A DNA stretch of 64,000 nt from assembly GCF_019649055.1 (NCBI RefSeq), contig NW_026570260.1, forward strand, positions 62,001-126,000. The letters run 5' to 3'. This document shows, piece by piece, positions 1 through 10,651 of this stretch (positions are counted from its first letter, which is position 1; each line of letters starts with the position of its first letter). The notes under the pieces were generated by a model. It saw only the letters and a list, made by a program, of their open reading frames with translations, was not told the DNA's origin and did no database searches. This DNA is from Paramacrobiotus metropolitanus (lineage: Eukaryota > Tardigrada > Eutardigrada > Parachela > Macrobiotidae). Made by a program: the position numbers and the translations under genes.

Positions 1-1254
1 TGTAATGAAATGAAATGCAAAATTATGCATCTTAAATTTTAAAAAGTTTAAAATTTTCCAAAATATAGCTATTATTTCATATACTCGTTTTCTAGACCAA
101 AAGCATAAGATTCGTTTAGAAATCCAAACTACCGCAAAAAAGGACGGTGTATAAATGTATAATCAATAATGTAGAAGTATTGAACATTGATACGATTAGA
201 TATAATTCATCATACGATCCATAGCTGGAAAGGCTTATTAAACCGAGATCCTGAAGCAGAATAATTACTGTTATCCCTGCACTTACCCATGAAAAGAGGA
301 AATCAATGCACAGGTACGCTTGTGGGTTTGAATCCCGCTCCGGAGTAGCAGACGTCCCACAGCAGCTGCACAACGCATCATTCAGCAATCAGATGATTCT
401 GTTTCCATCCAATAATTCCCCGTCCACAGCACTGAAAATCCCCGTTCACGTCTCTACAAACTCTACTCTCACTCGCTCCTGCAATTTATCATATTTTCAT
501 GCTATGAAGCGATGGAACAAGACAAAACAGACCTTATCGATTTCCCCGAGCCTTTGTTGACAAAATATGGCAGATTGCGCTCAAGCAGCAGCAGCAGCAG
601 CAGCCGAACTTTGACTCGTGACAATGAAATCCGACTACGCAAGAGCGATGCGTCACGCGAAATTTGAACCGAGCAACGGCTGGCCTTGGTGCTCATCCGT
701 GTGACTTCCCAGTACATTGACACGGTCTTGTACAGCTACCGGCCGAAATCAACCTGGTTTATACTTAAATCTCGATTAAACGGTGAATTTCAGTGGATAT
801 CATGGGATCCCGGTGAGCAACAGGAATTCCCGAGGCAGAAAAACAATAATATCATCGTAGAATTATTTAAAACATTAACTAAGTAATTTAATTGCATTAT
901 TAATTAGCGGTAGAACGTTAACGAATTATGATAGTTTTCAAGAACAGTACGTACAATGTACTGTACAATGTACAGTACATTGTACGTACAAAATATTGCA
1001 GATCGAAGTCGCTGAACATACCGCATCCGGGAGCTGCTTGGTATCACCCCCTCTCAGCGTTCACGAGGCATACGCCACTGGGTGGTTGATTATTTTTCAG
1101 GTTTTGCTGTTCCGTTCGGACATGTCACATGTTAGCCAGGATTCCAGGAATATTTCCAGAAATTTTTGCAGTGTGCCTCTTTGGATTACTCGGTGGTAGT
1201 TCTGGATATCCTGTTTGACCCAAATTCTTTTTATTCGACAATCGATCGACCAGG
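1..1254. other. Left-edge non-coding stretch
   Basis: I see no convincing gene in these 1.25 kb. The stretch holds an (AGC)n microsatellite at about 584-604 and a 43-bp palindrome at 947-989, listed separately. Reading frames on both strands are short, lack family motifs and lack paired splice sites. The last few hundred bases should include the promoter and 5' leader of the PM20D2-like gene, but no clear TATA box stands out. Confidence 0.6.
947..989. repeat. 43-bp near-perfect palindrome
   Basis: Two 21-bp arms that are exact reverse complements flank a single central A. The sequence is built from GTAC and TGTACA steps. It lies about 265 bp upstream of the first PM20D2-like start codon. It could form a cruciform or bind a dimeric regulator, or it may simply reflect the many GTAC-rich words in this genome. 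The symmetry is seen directly; any function is inference. Confidence 0.85.
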
Positions 1255-4200
1255 ATGGCATCCGAAAAGACTCCTCAATCGGAGCCCACTTCGTTCCCGG
1301 ATAGCGCTCCCTTCGAATCCACCGTCCGCGCCTGCATTGAGCAGCACGCCGCCAGTCTGGATCAGCTGAGCCTGGCTATCTGGGAGCGACCTGAACTATG
1401 CTTTCAAGAGTTCTTCGCCGTGCAGACCATCACGGCATACCTTGAACAAGCCGGGCACCGCGTCACGCGCAACTTCTGCAATCTGGAGACGTCGTTCTTG
1501 GCCGAGTTCCAGACGGAGGGTTTCGACGCCTCCGCCCAGCATCCCGCCATTGCGGTGCTGCTGGAGTACGATGCCCTCCCGGAAATGGGACATGCGTGTG
1601 GGCATAATCTAATTACCGAGGCGGGTTTGGCTGCCTACTTGGCGGTGTGTGAAGCTCTTCGCAGCTCCAACTTGCAGGCCAAGGTGTGTAAGTACTTTTA
1701 TTTAATCGGCGTTGGCAAATTAGTAGTACAGCTTTTTTTTAATACGAATTACGAGTATATACCGTATGCGTTTTCAATGGTCACGCCGCTCGATTCTAAA
1801 TATCAATCTCTGCATAAATAGTTTGATCTACTGCTGTTTCCTTCTCTAAAAGCTGGTTCTTCGTTTTGAGCTTGATTATCTGCGTTAGAAAACCAGATTA
1901 GGGGAAAATCACCTGTTGCCTCGTTAGTACAGTAGATCTAGGGACACACATAAGGTGAGTATATTCTCTTCTTTGACCCGGCAGTATCTTTTTCCTTTTT
2001 TAATAAATACTTCGCGGCGTTTAGTTTCTAATGAAAATGTTTTCTTAGAATTTGTGTGAAGGTTTTTGGTTAAAATCTGGTTAACTATTTTGTTACGTAA
2101 GTGAACGGCGGCGGGTTAGACGATACTTACTGTTACCTAAATTGCCTTTTCGAGATTTCAGACTGACGTGCGAATAGTAGTAAAGAGAGATAAGGTGTTT
2201 TAGATTCTGTGTATGGGTGCTCCGGCGGAAGAGGGCGGCGGCGGGAAAGTGAAGCTGGTCGAAGCGGGTGCCTTCCGGGATATTGACTTTGCCATGATGG
2301 TGCATCCTTCTCCCATCGATATTGTCGAAGTAGCGATTCTCGGCATCACTCGTGTGAGTCCCGGTTCTTTGAATTTCTTGCGGCAGTCGACGCATTTGTC
2401 TAGTTGTTTTTATTTCTGTAGAAATAAGAAAGCAACTTTGCACTTGCTTCTAGATTTTTCTGTTGTGCGTAATTTTATTACTGTTATTATCCGCAGAACT
2501 TTTGCTGTAAAGACTGTTACTCCAAAATTGGAATATTACTGCGATTTAAAGATTGTGTTTTGCAGTTAGACGTGGAATTTTTCGGGAAGGCCGCTCATGC
2601 ATCATGTGGTCCATGGGAAGGCATCAATGCACTTGACGCTGCCGTAGCAGCATATAATAACATTGCCATGCTCCGGCAGCGTCTAAAGGCGGGCAATCAG
2701 ATCCACATTGTGGTGCTGAACGGCGGTGCCAAGCCCAACATTATTCCAGATTATACCAAGTGCCAGTACATCATCCGCGCACCGACTACCGCCGCCATGG
2801 AAATTCTGAAGAAGAATGTCATGGCCTGTTTGAAAGCGGCAGCCACCGCTACCGGTACATGATTTTCGAAAGCGATTTCAGTTGTGATTGTACTTAACTG
2901 CATTGGTTTTGCTAAAATTGCAGCAGCTTTGATTGATGCCACATTTTTTACTGTTGTTTTAGGTTGCCGCTTGGAAGCACAGTTTGGAGATCCGCAGTAT
3001 GAGCCGTTGATGCTGAATGGGACGATGCTGTCTGTTTATAGACATTATGGCCAGAAAAATGGTAGGAAATGCTAGGTATTTTAAGTAGTTATTTTTTTAG
3101 TACAAAGTTTTGTTTTCTTCAAATTCAGAAAACTTAACCTTTTTAGGATTAGATCACTCCTTCACTATGTTGAAAAAATAAGACTTTGGTGGGGCAAAGG
3201 TCTAGCTTAAGCGCTAGTGAAACATTTAATAACACATCCGACATTAGGATAGCGTTTACTGTAAATACAGTATATCCAGTTTGAGTACTGCGTTGTTCTT
3301 CTGCTGCCGTTTGAAAATCATAATAGGCCGTGAATGTTCTCGTTTGCAGCACAGGTGCTGTAGCAGTAGATATGGACTGTGGCATTTTGTGTACGAGTAG
3401 CTGTTGTAGCACACTGCCGTGACCGGTTTAATAGGACCCATCACCAATGCCAGTTTGTCTTGGATGGATCAGTGTTCATGTTTTATCATAATTGTGATAT
3501 TGTTTTATCCATTCTTGATTTGTACGCCGTGCATTCAGGATATCTGGTTTTTTTGCAAGCTCTCTTCTTTGAGTGAAATGTTGCAGGAATGTTTTTCCCT
3601 GTGATGCGGCCAAGTTATGGGTCGACGGATATGGGCAACGTGTCCACTGCGATTCCCAGTATTCATCCGGCCTTCGCTGTCGGTACGTGCTTCCCATGTC
3701 CCGAAACGATCTTCTGTGCATTATGCGAAAACTATTGCATATGTGTATCTGCCGTTACGGTATCCTTAATGAAAATTAAATAATTTATGCTTCATTAAAC
3801 GTATAGCAAATTTCTGGCAGCATTACTGTAATGAGTGATGTATTCAATGATAATTGAATTTCAAGATGCTGAAAGAAAACTAAGAATCATTAGGCAATTG
3901 TGATTATGCTGGTAAGTGGTAACAAACAGGCAGTATGACTTCGTGCCGTTGGGCTATAACCGCTGAACGAAAGGGAATAACAGAAGAAAGCGACCAAAAG
4001 ACGATGACTCGAACTTTATTGGTCAAATCAAACTTAAGGCAAAATGAAGAAAGAAACAAAAATTACAACAAGAAAATTTCATTTAGTTTATCCAGCCCTT
4101 CCATCGTGCTCAGCACAGACGCCGCATTACCACGTTCAGTTTCTATCACAAACGCTGACGTAAAAATTCATGCGAGCGTGCTTCGCCGGTTTGCTGCTGA

Positions 4201-4548
4201 AGTCTTTTCCCCAGTTCTTTGACAATTGCGATTGCTGACGGCCCCCACGGGCCAGGGTTACGATTACGATAACCGCTTTGTTGAAAGCCAACAAATTGTA
4301 GTATTATTATTATTTTAGGAGAGTTACATATGATTCATACCAAGGAATTCCAAGTGGTCTCTGGCAAGCCGGAAGCTTTGAAACGAGCCCGCCGAGCCGG
4401 TTTGACCATGGCCATGACTACATTGGAGCTGATCGCGAATCCGCAGTTGCGGAAGAAGGCGCGCCAGGAATTTGAAGAGACACGCATGGGTTTTGTTGGC
4501 AACGACGTGGAATCGTCTACTGCCAAAGGAGATTTCTCCAATTTCTAA
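1255..4548 (+). CDS. PM20D2: PM20D2-like M20 family amidohydrolase/dipeptidase, copy A
   Basis: The predicted protein has 430 residues from six exons: 1255-1683, 2204-2353, 2566-2854, 2963-3061, 3587-3682 and 4319-4548. All junctions agree in phase. M20D metal-site residues are visible: GHACGHN (Cys115, His117), AEEGGGG (Glu152-153), His177 in MVHP and His361 in MIHTKEF. Vertebrate PM20D2 hydrolyses beta-alanyl and related dipeptides, acting as metabolite repair in the cytosol. No signal peptide is seen here, which agrees. The ATG at 1255 starts an open frame directly upstream of the conserved domain. A closely related copy lies at 33430-35593. Copy A carries one extra intron (3683-4318) that copy B lacks. 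The family call is secure; the exact substrate is not shown by the sequence. Confidence 0.9.
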
Positions 4549-4640
4549 AGATTTTTTAGTATATTTTTTCTACTGGTCTTTCGTGATTATTCAGCTAGTA
4601 CGGGAAAGTTGGATTGGATTGTGAGCTTCCGGTGTAGTTT

Positions 4641-4646
4641 AATAAA
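4641..4646 (+). terminator. Candidate poly(A) signal of PM20D2-A
   Basis: An AATAAA hexamer lies 93 bp after the stop codon, on the coding strand. It is the first such hexamer downstream, so it is the natural candidate for 3' end formation. No transcript evidence is available here. Confidence 0.45.
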
Positions 4647-5444
4647 TCATCTGATAATGCAGCCAGCAGCCCTATTAGCTGAAGAAGAGTTTTTATTGAT
4701 TTTGTGAAGCTAATTGGCGATAATATTTTACAAATTTCATCCTTCCAGGTATTGGTTATTTACTTGTTTACCAAATGATTTGAAAATTGCTCAGCATGCT
4801 CGTACAAAAATAAATTTATACGTTTGTAACCGTGCGCTTTTATTCAGGGCATAAATAATTATACTTTGTACTTTAGTGATGCGGGTGAGTGTGTTTAGCC
4901 GCTGAGCCTTTACGCCCGAGTAAAAACAGCTTGGAAAAAACGTTAGCTAAAGGACAAAATTTGAACACATCATCTTGCTGTTCACCTAGCGGTAGTTCCG
5001 TCAAGTACGTTTTTTCATAAGCTGCTTTACTCGGGACGTAACGAAGTCTTTATCGATCGCCACATTAGCGCCATCGTGCAGAGCATAGATACTAAAATTC
5101 AACACTACCTGTAATAACAACTGCTGATGTCGATAATTGCCGTGTGTGATGTTCTCCTCCTTAAAGAGTTTATTATTTATTTTCCGTCGGTTTTTGGTTT
5201 TATGCATAGACACCAGCGCGATCGTCTCCCCTCCCAATTACACTCATTTTATCATAGAAGTAATATATAATTGTTCGCAACCGTAAATCTTCGTATGCTT
5301 TAACACCGCTGGCCTCCGCGCCCGCACCTTCGGTGTAAAATGTAATAAGGAAACAACGACGCAATAAAGGTTGTGTTTTTTTTATGCGGCAGTCGTTGTT
5401 TCTTTGCGTTGGAAACAGGAGATGTTAGCCGTGCGTACAGAGTA

Positions 5445-5623
5445 CAGTAAAACCTGCCTACACTGAACACCTGCGGTTCCAAATTTTTCGTTTAATGTAG
5501 GCGCCTGTTCAATGTACAGGTCCACTCTGTGTTATAGTCTACGAGACGCGCCGGTTCCGTAATGACCGTTCAATGTACACCAGTGTTCATTTACGCGAGT
5601 GTTCAAAGTCACAGGTTTTACTG
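5445..5623. mobile_element. 179-bp pogo/Tigger-like MITE (Tc1/mariner superfamily)
   Basis: The ends are CAGTAAAACCTG and its exact reverse complement. Each is flanked by the dinucleotide TA, the target-site duplication of Tc1/mariner elements. After the first 12 bp the inverted repeat continues imperfectly to about 31 bp, with TGAACAC shared. The element is too short to encode a transposase, so it is a non-autonomous copy. The end sequence resembles pogo/Tigger families, which I infer from memory. Confidence 0.75.
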
Positions 5624-6275
5624 TACTAATAAGATAAAATAATTGTAATCTAACCAGTAGACCAGATTCAGCATTGTCTGAGCAAAATCGTTGCAACGCT
5701 TCAGTAGTGCATGATGACTCAAACAATTATGAATCAAATATCAATAACGATTTAGATCATGAAACAAACAGAGAACAACGGAACTGCGATGCCACATCGT
5801 TTATGAAAGGATTATGTCGACCAGGCGCAAGAGTGGCTGTTTGGAGTTCTCACACAAAGTTTTCCATTATCCGTAAATGTCAGTATCCGTTCTGTTAACG
5901 AAACGAGCACACAGTAAGTAATTTCTAACAGTAGATCAGGAAGTACTTTATATCTGACAAAGATCAGGTTTTACTGACAATGAACAAAAGACTTGCGTAA
6001 GCGTATGGATGTCAAAGTGTAGGTGCAAATGTAAACAGGGATTACTTCACTTCACTGAAACTCCAGAAGTCGTTTGGACCAGTTTTGGTACAAGCATGAA
6101 TCGTTACAACCGTCTGACCTTTAGTACTGAAGTGTGGCCCGTAAGGTCATAAATATTACAATATTATGCTTCGCTGCTGATTCTTATTGGTAAACAGACA
6201 GGCACCGCGTGGTCAACGGCTGTTTGTCCGCGAATGGTGTAAAACATAGTACTAGTACTGGTTTTACTGAGTGCT

Positions 6276-8191
6276 TTATTTTATTGTTAGGTTAATATCA
6301 TTCGTACCCCCAGAAGTGTTCGAGTGCCAGTAAGCAAAGTCGGAGTGTTTCTCATACAGAACCAAATTTCCATCGCTTTGCATAATCAGCTGCACGTCAC
6401 ACAGTCCGCGATATGTCCCTGACTCCCACTTCACCCGGTACGTGGCTGTGTCGTACACTATCAAATTCCCGGTAGGATGGACAAGCAGGCAGGTTTTTCC
6501 ATCAACAGAACAGAGTTTGTCTTGCGCGTAGAGAACGTCGTGCTGGCCTTTAACGCCCAGAATGCCAACTGCAAAAACGAGTACAGACGTAAAAAATCAG
6601 ATCTTCTAGTATATGCAAAGTGCTTGGTAATCAGTTATGGCCTTGGTTAACGTACAGCTCTGTAGTTGTGAGTCGTGACCTTTTGTCCATGTCAATAAAG
6701 CGGGTAATATAACTTGCCCAATCCAAGAGATTATGATTAAATATTGAAACCCTTACTCAGCGAACAATGCAACCGTAAATGAACGTTAACAATATAGTGT
6801 ATTCATGTAAGTACCGCTGTTGCTGACAAGTAAGGACTGGCCCGCATGTACGCATAAGGCTGTTACAATAATATACAAACGAAATCGGCTTAGCTGTTAA
6901 CTTAATTTCACTTTTCCAGGTTTGACGGTAACAAGTAACGATGAATACTTTGCAGCCTTTGCTACAAATGAGAGTTTACCTTTGGTTTGAGGCTTTCTTT
7001 CATGAGGACAAAAATTCCGTTCAGGACTGTCAAGAGACTGCTCAACTTTTGCCAGATCGGCTTGAAGTCTACGCACGGCGTCGGAGGACGTGCTGGAGTC
7101 GGAACTACATCTGTCTAGGCGCTGTGTTAATTCTTGTTTTTCGAGCCGTGCAATTCTGCTGTCCTCCTGAATGGACTTGATCTGCGCGTCAGCCTGATTT
7201 ACTTGCTGCATGAGCTGGGTCAGCTGCGCGCTGAAAGCTGGAATGGTTTCGTTTTTCAGGATTTCCATCTCACGCAGTGGATCTGGCCAGCTGTCCCTGT
7301 GTTGGCCGGATTGCATACTGACTGTTGTCATATAGTTGCTCAGTGCGGTACCGATGCGCAGCGGCAGTTTTTTTGGCTACCGGCCATTATACCCATCGCT
7401 TTAGCTAGATTATCTTGTCGGTATCTTTCGTCGGCCCAGTATGTGCTATTCCACATGGTCTCGTTATAGTCATCCGACGATATTTTGTTGTGTACCAAGA
7501 AGCTAGCCATGTGCTGCACTAAATCCTCCATGACTTTGTGCTCGATGTATTCTCCACCATCCAGTTCCTTGCTTGTAACGCACATCAAGATATCTCGCGC
7601 TATCTCATCCACGTCCCGTGGATGGAGGTATACATGGCCGCTATTGCCGAAGCGATTTTCAATAGTGTTGAACGTGGATGAGCAGAATAAATAACGTGGA
7701 ACAACATCAGCTACGGTGTTGCGGGCTTTCGGTAGCGTGAAGCTAAATGACATCATCAGTGTCGATGTGAACTGGTCACTCTGATCTTTGACTGCAGTGG
7801 CGATAATGGTGCAATGCGCAGTGTTTTGACAAGGAATTCTCCCCGTCACAGATGCCAGAGTATTGGCAAGCGGTGCCCAGTTGTCATCCACGCGAGATCC
7901 TTGAAATTCATAAGTAGAGATTAGGCGAAAGAAGGAAAACGGCATGGGAAGGAGAATGGGATGTTTTTGTTCGGTCAAAAGTGAAGCGGCTTTGTCCAGG
8001 TAAACATTGTCCCATAGCTGTATCGTAAAGGTCACCACATGTTGACCGTTGACTACGTCCAACAGTGTTTGGACTGTGTCTGGCTTCAGCGCTCCCACAG
8101 GCATAAAATAAAAGGTGTGGTCTGAATTGGCTGCATTGTACAGCGGTATGATGCGTCCGTGAAGCGGAAATGTCAGAGTTGGCTTGCTCAT
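6276..8191 (-). CDS. Chimeric protein: unknown N-terminal domain, coiled coil, bulb-type lectin
   Basis: The gene is read from 8191 downward. Exon 1 (8191-6980) encodes a roughly 270-residue N-terminal region that I do not recognise, then a heptad-rich coiled coil. Exon 2 (6568-6276) encodes a mannose-binding bulb lectin domain with the motif QSDGNLVLY and a second partial repeat HPTGNLIVY. The exons join in phase 1 if one base is added in an A7 run at about 7362-7368. As written, the frame stops at 7340 and the coiled-coil frame reopens just after it. I therefore suspect a homopolymer error or a recent frameshift. The corrected protein would have about 501 residues. No signal peptide is seen. 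The last codons and stop overlap an AATAAA poly(A) hexamer. Lectin call secure; overall function unknown. Confidence 0.7.
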
Positions 8192-8791
8192 GTTGACATA
8201 ATCTGAAAAACATCCGCATTTATTATGAATGCATTATGTATATGAAAATTTAGTTATCGAAAGTTCGTGAGGTTGCAGCCATTGCCGCTTCATAATGGTA
8301 GACTTGTTTATTCAATAATAAACAAGTCCGCCTGTACGAGGCATTGGGGAAGCTGACGTGATGTACAATACATACGTTACGTTGTGTGTCAGTAAGTTGA
8401 TTGATACAGCACATTAGTTAATTCGGCTGAATACAGTAAGGAGGTTCGAAGTATACTGTAGGTACTGCTTTTGTTACTTGTGCAATAAAATAAAAAAATA
8501 TTAAAATCCTTATGAAGCATTGTACAATAAACATTTTTCCAGTATAAAACCAATGCAATGTCACCAGCTGTTCATGACTATAAAAGTAATGGCTCCTGTG
8601 CTCTGGTGGATACCAAAATACCAAAATACGAGTGCCGTAACACGGCAGCGTGATTAAAACATGGAATCGGTAATTAACCAGAGCCTTTGTTCTTCGTTCT
8701 TTATTAATTGCAAACCAAGATGCTCATAGAACCGCAGCTTTCTTATATTAAAGACAGTCAGATCAAGACGTCTGCTACAGAAAAGCAATAA
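8192..8791. other. Intergenic, no gene recognised
   Basis: The upstream side of the lectin gene is AT-rich. A short minus-strand frame at 8418-8624 has a hydrophobic stretch but no family signature and no matching splice partners, so I do not call it. Confidence 0.5.
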
Positions 8792-9276
8792 AGACTTCCG
8801 GCGTCGATTTTCGAATTTTAAGACTGTTACAGGAGATAGTGAATCGCAAGGAGATTGTTACAGGTAGCAGCTGGCTGCAATATACGTGCTCAAATTATAA
8901 ATTATTATATCTACACAGTCAAACGGTATCAAGAGCACAATCACAGCTTCACCATACGAAAAACAGTGCATGCTATCTGCTACTAATCTAGCAATGCAAG
9001 AGTGAGAGTCTTGGCTGACATCAAAATCACAATCAGACTTCCGGCGTCGATTTTCGAATTTTAAGACTGTTACAGGAGATAGTGAATCGCAAGGAGATTG
9101 TTACAGGTAGCAGCTGGCTGCAATATACGTGCTCAAATTATAAATTATTATATCTACACAGTCAAACGGTATCAAGAGCACAATCACAGCTTCACCATAC
9201 GAAAAACAGTGCATGCTATCTGCTACTAATCTAGCAATGCAAGAGTGAGAGTCTTGGCTGACATCAAAATCACAAT
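8792..9276. repeat. Exact tandem duplication, period 243 bp
   Basis: The 242-bp segment 8792-9033 recurs at 9035-9276 with no difference that I can find by eye, giving a period of 243 bp. Such identity means either a very recent duplication or an assembly artefact. The unit is AT-rich and not coding on the plus strand. On the minus strand it contains an acceptor-like TATTGCAG near its middle. Confidence 0.9.
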
Positions 9277-9288
9277 TGTCTGGTACTT

Positions 9289-9471
9289 CTAGTTCTTACC
9301 CAACATCGTCGAGCTGCGTTTCACCCGGGCGCGACTCGATCCAGTCGTTAAATCCGAGGTGAGGTGATCCTGACTTCCGGCATGGACGCGCCCTGGTATC
9401 ATTATCAATCCAATCCATGTAATCACAAAAAGCAACATTATAAAAGTCCGTGTGTGAACAACGTACTCCAT
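9289..9471 (-). CDS. Putative small secreted peptide precursor
   Basis: A 60-codon frame starts at an ATG at 9471. It opens with a basic segment and a strongly hydrophobic core (FIMLLFVITWIGLIMI), followed by a plausible signal cleavage after RVHA. A furin-type RVKR then precedes SSTMLGKN and the stop. The GK after Leu resembles an amidation signal, so the frame as written could yield a five-residue amidated peptide. Alternatively, GGTAAGAAC provides a good donor, so this may be only the first exon of a longer gene whose next exon lies in the 243-bp repeat. I recognise no family. The signal peptide is the main support. Confidence 0.35.
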   Translation of the reverse strand: MEYVVHTRTFIMLLFVITWIGLIMIPGRVHAGSQDHLTSDLTTGSSRARVKRSSTMLGKN

Positions 9472-10651
9472 GAAATGCAGGATGGGAACGGCAAGATACA
9501 AAAACTGGCAACTCTAACAACGATACGAAAAAGTATAAATCGAAACTGCTGCGTTTCATCGGTAAAATATGAAACCGTCACGGAACTGTGTTGAAAGTAC
9601 AGTGCTTACCATATGCAGTGGTTCATACTTGCTAAATTTGCTAGTAGATGATGGTAATGCAGATATGTACTTTTCAGGTGCATAATCTGAACTTTGGGTT
9701 TTCCCGGTCCTTGTTAAGTCCACGAAACTATGCCTACCAATGATAATCAGCGATGACGCCGATGAGTGATGGCCAAATACAGTTGAAATTGTTGTATCGA
9801 GCGCATTCCCGGCATTCCATCCATTGTTTCGATAAAGCTACTTACTGTTATTTGTACACAATCGATTGATCCCAGGTTCGATCGTCTGAACTTCTTTCGA
9901 ATAGCTTGCGTTATAAAGGCAGATAAAATTATTGCCATGGAAGGGCTGCATTCTTTGTGCGGTGCGGAAATCTTTGCGAAGTGGATAATTTCGAAACCGT
10001 AATTTGTGATACGTTTGCATACATACTGAGTAAATGTACATGCAACATGCACTGTGCAGCATGTGCAAATCAACTACAAAGTACAATAGTTCTGCAGAAG
10101 AAAATCTAGTATTTCAGGCCAAATACGAGTATCATAGTAATAATACGAGTATTTATGTATAACTCACGAAAGAAATGTTCCAGGTCAACACGGATGCGCG
10201 ACCATAATAGTAAGGAAATAAGAAACTGATACAAAAATTATTTTATTAATCATGGGGAAATAGAGCAATTATGTTTGTATGTATTTTCTGTGGTAAATCA
10301 CCGTAAATGGTACATAAATGTACAAGTACTTTCTAATTTTCTATGATTGAATGCTACTACTGTTTGATAGCAGTTCCTGCACTGTGTGCCGTAACTGGCG
10401 TAACGTCGTTGTATTGATTTCATCCGTTGCTGCATTTATCAGTTTTAAATAATTTCCTCGTTACGGTGACAAGAGAGTTTACACGGATTTGGGCAATCAG
10501 AGCAAGGAATCTCGTTGTAAGCTGAATTCTAACAGAACTGCAAACTTTTATTAACATCCACATCATTAAAAGTAAGCCGGAAACGGACGACGTGTTAACA
10601 ATGAACACGCAATTATAATGCCGAAACGTTTGACAACAAAAATACGGAATT
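9472..10651. other. Intergenic, unassigned
   Basis: No secure gene is seen. A minus-strand frame at 9838-10086 contains protein-like text (PLRKDFRTAQRMQPFHGNNF) and ends near a good GTAAGT donor. I cannot find partner exons or a family, so it stays unassigned. TACGAGTAT-type words recur around 10105-10160. Confidence 0.45.

Larger units (their letters stand above)
4549..6275. other. Intergenic region between PM20D2-A and the lectin gene
   Basis: This region holds a likely poly(A) signal and a short pogo-like MITE, listed separately. A 78-codon frame on the minus strand (5001-5237) reads somewhat like protein near ALHDGANVAIDKDF, but I recognise no family and cannot place partner exons. A second MITE-like end, matching CAGGTTTTACTG, lies near 5965-5976. 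The sequence between, including a 74-codon plus-strand frame at 5674-5898, may be decayed pogo/Tigger-type DNA. Confidence 0.5.

Noticed and set aside
326-345. tRNA B-box-like GGTTTGAATCCC
   Set aside because: No A box at proper spacing and no cloverleaf stems can be drawn. Similar isolated words near 18930 and 53185 fail in the same way.
5001-5237. 78-codon minus-strand frame with ALHDGANVAIDKDF
   Set aside because: Reads somewhat like protein, but no homology recalled and no start or splice evidence; left in the intergenic note.
9838-10086. Protein-like minus-strand frame with a GTAAGT at its end
   Set aside because: No family recognised and no partner exons in phase with either the fucosyltransferase or the small-peptide frame.
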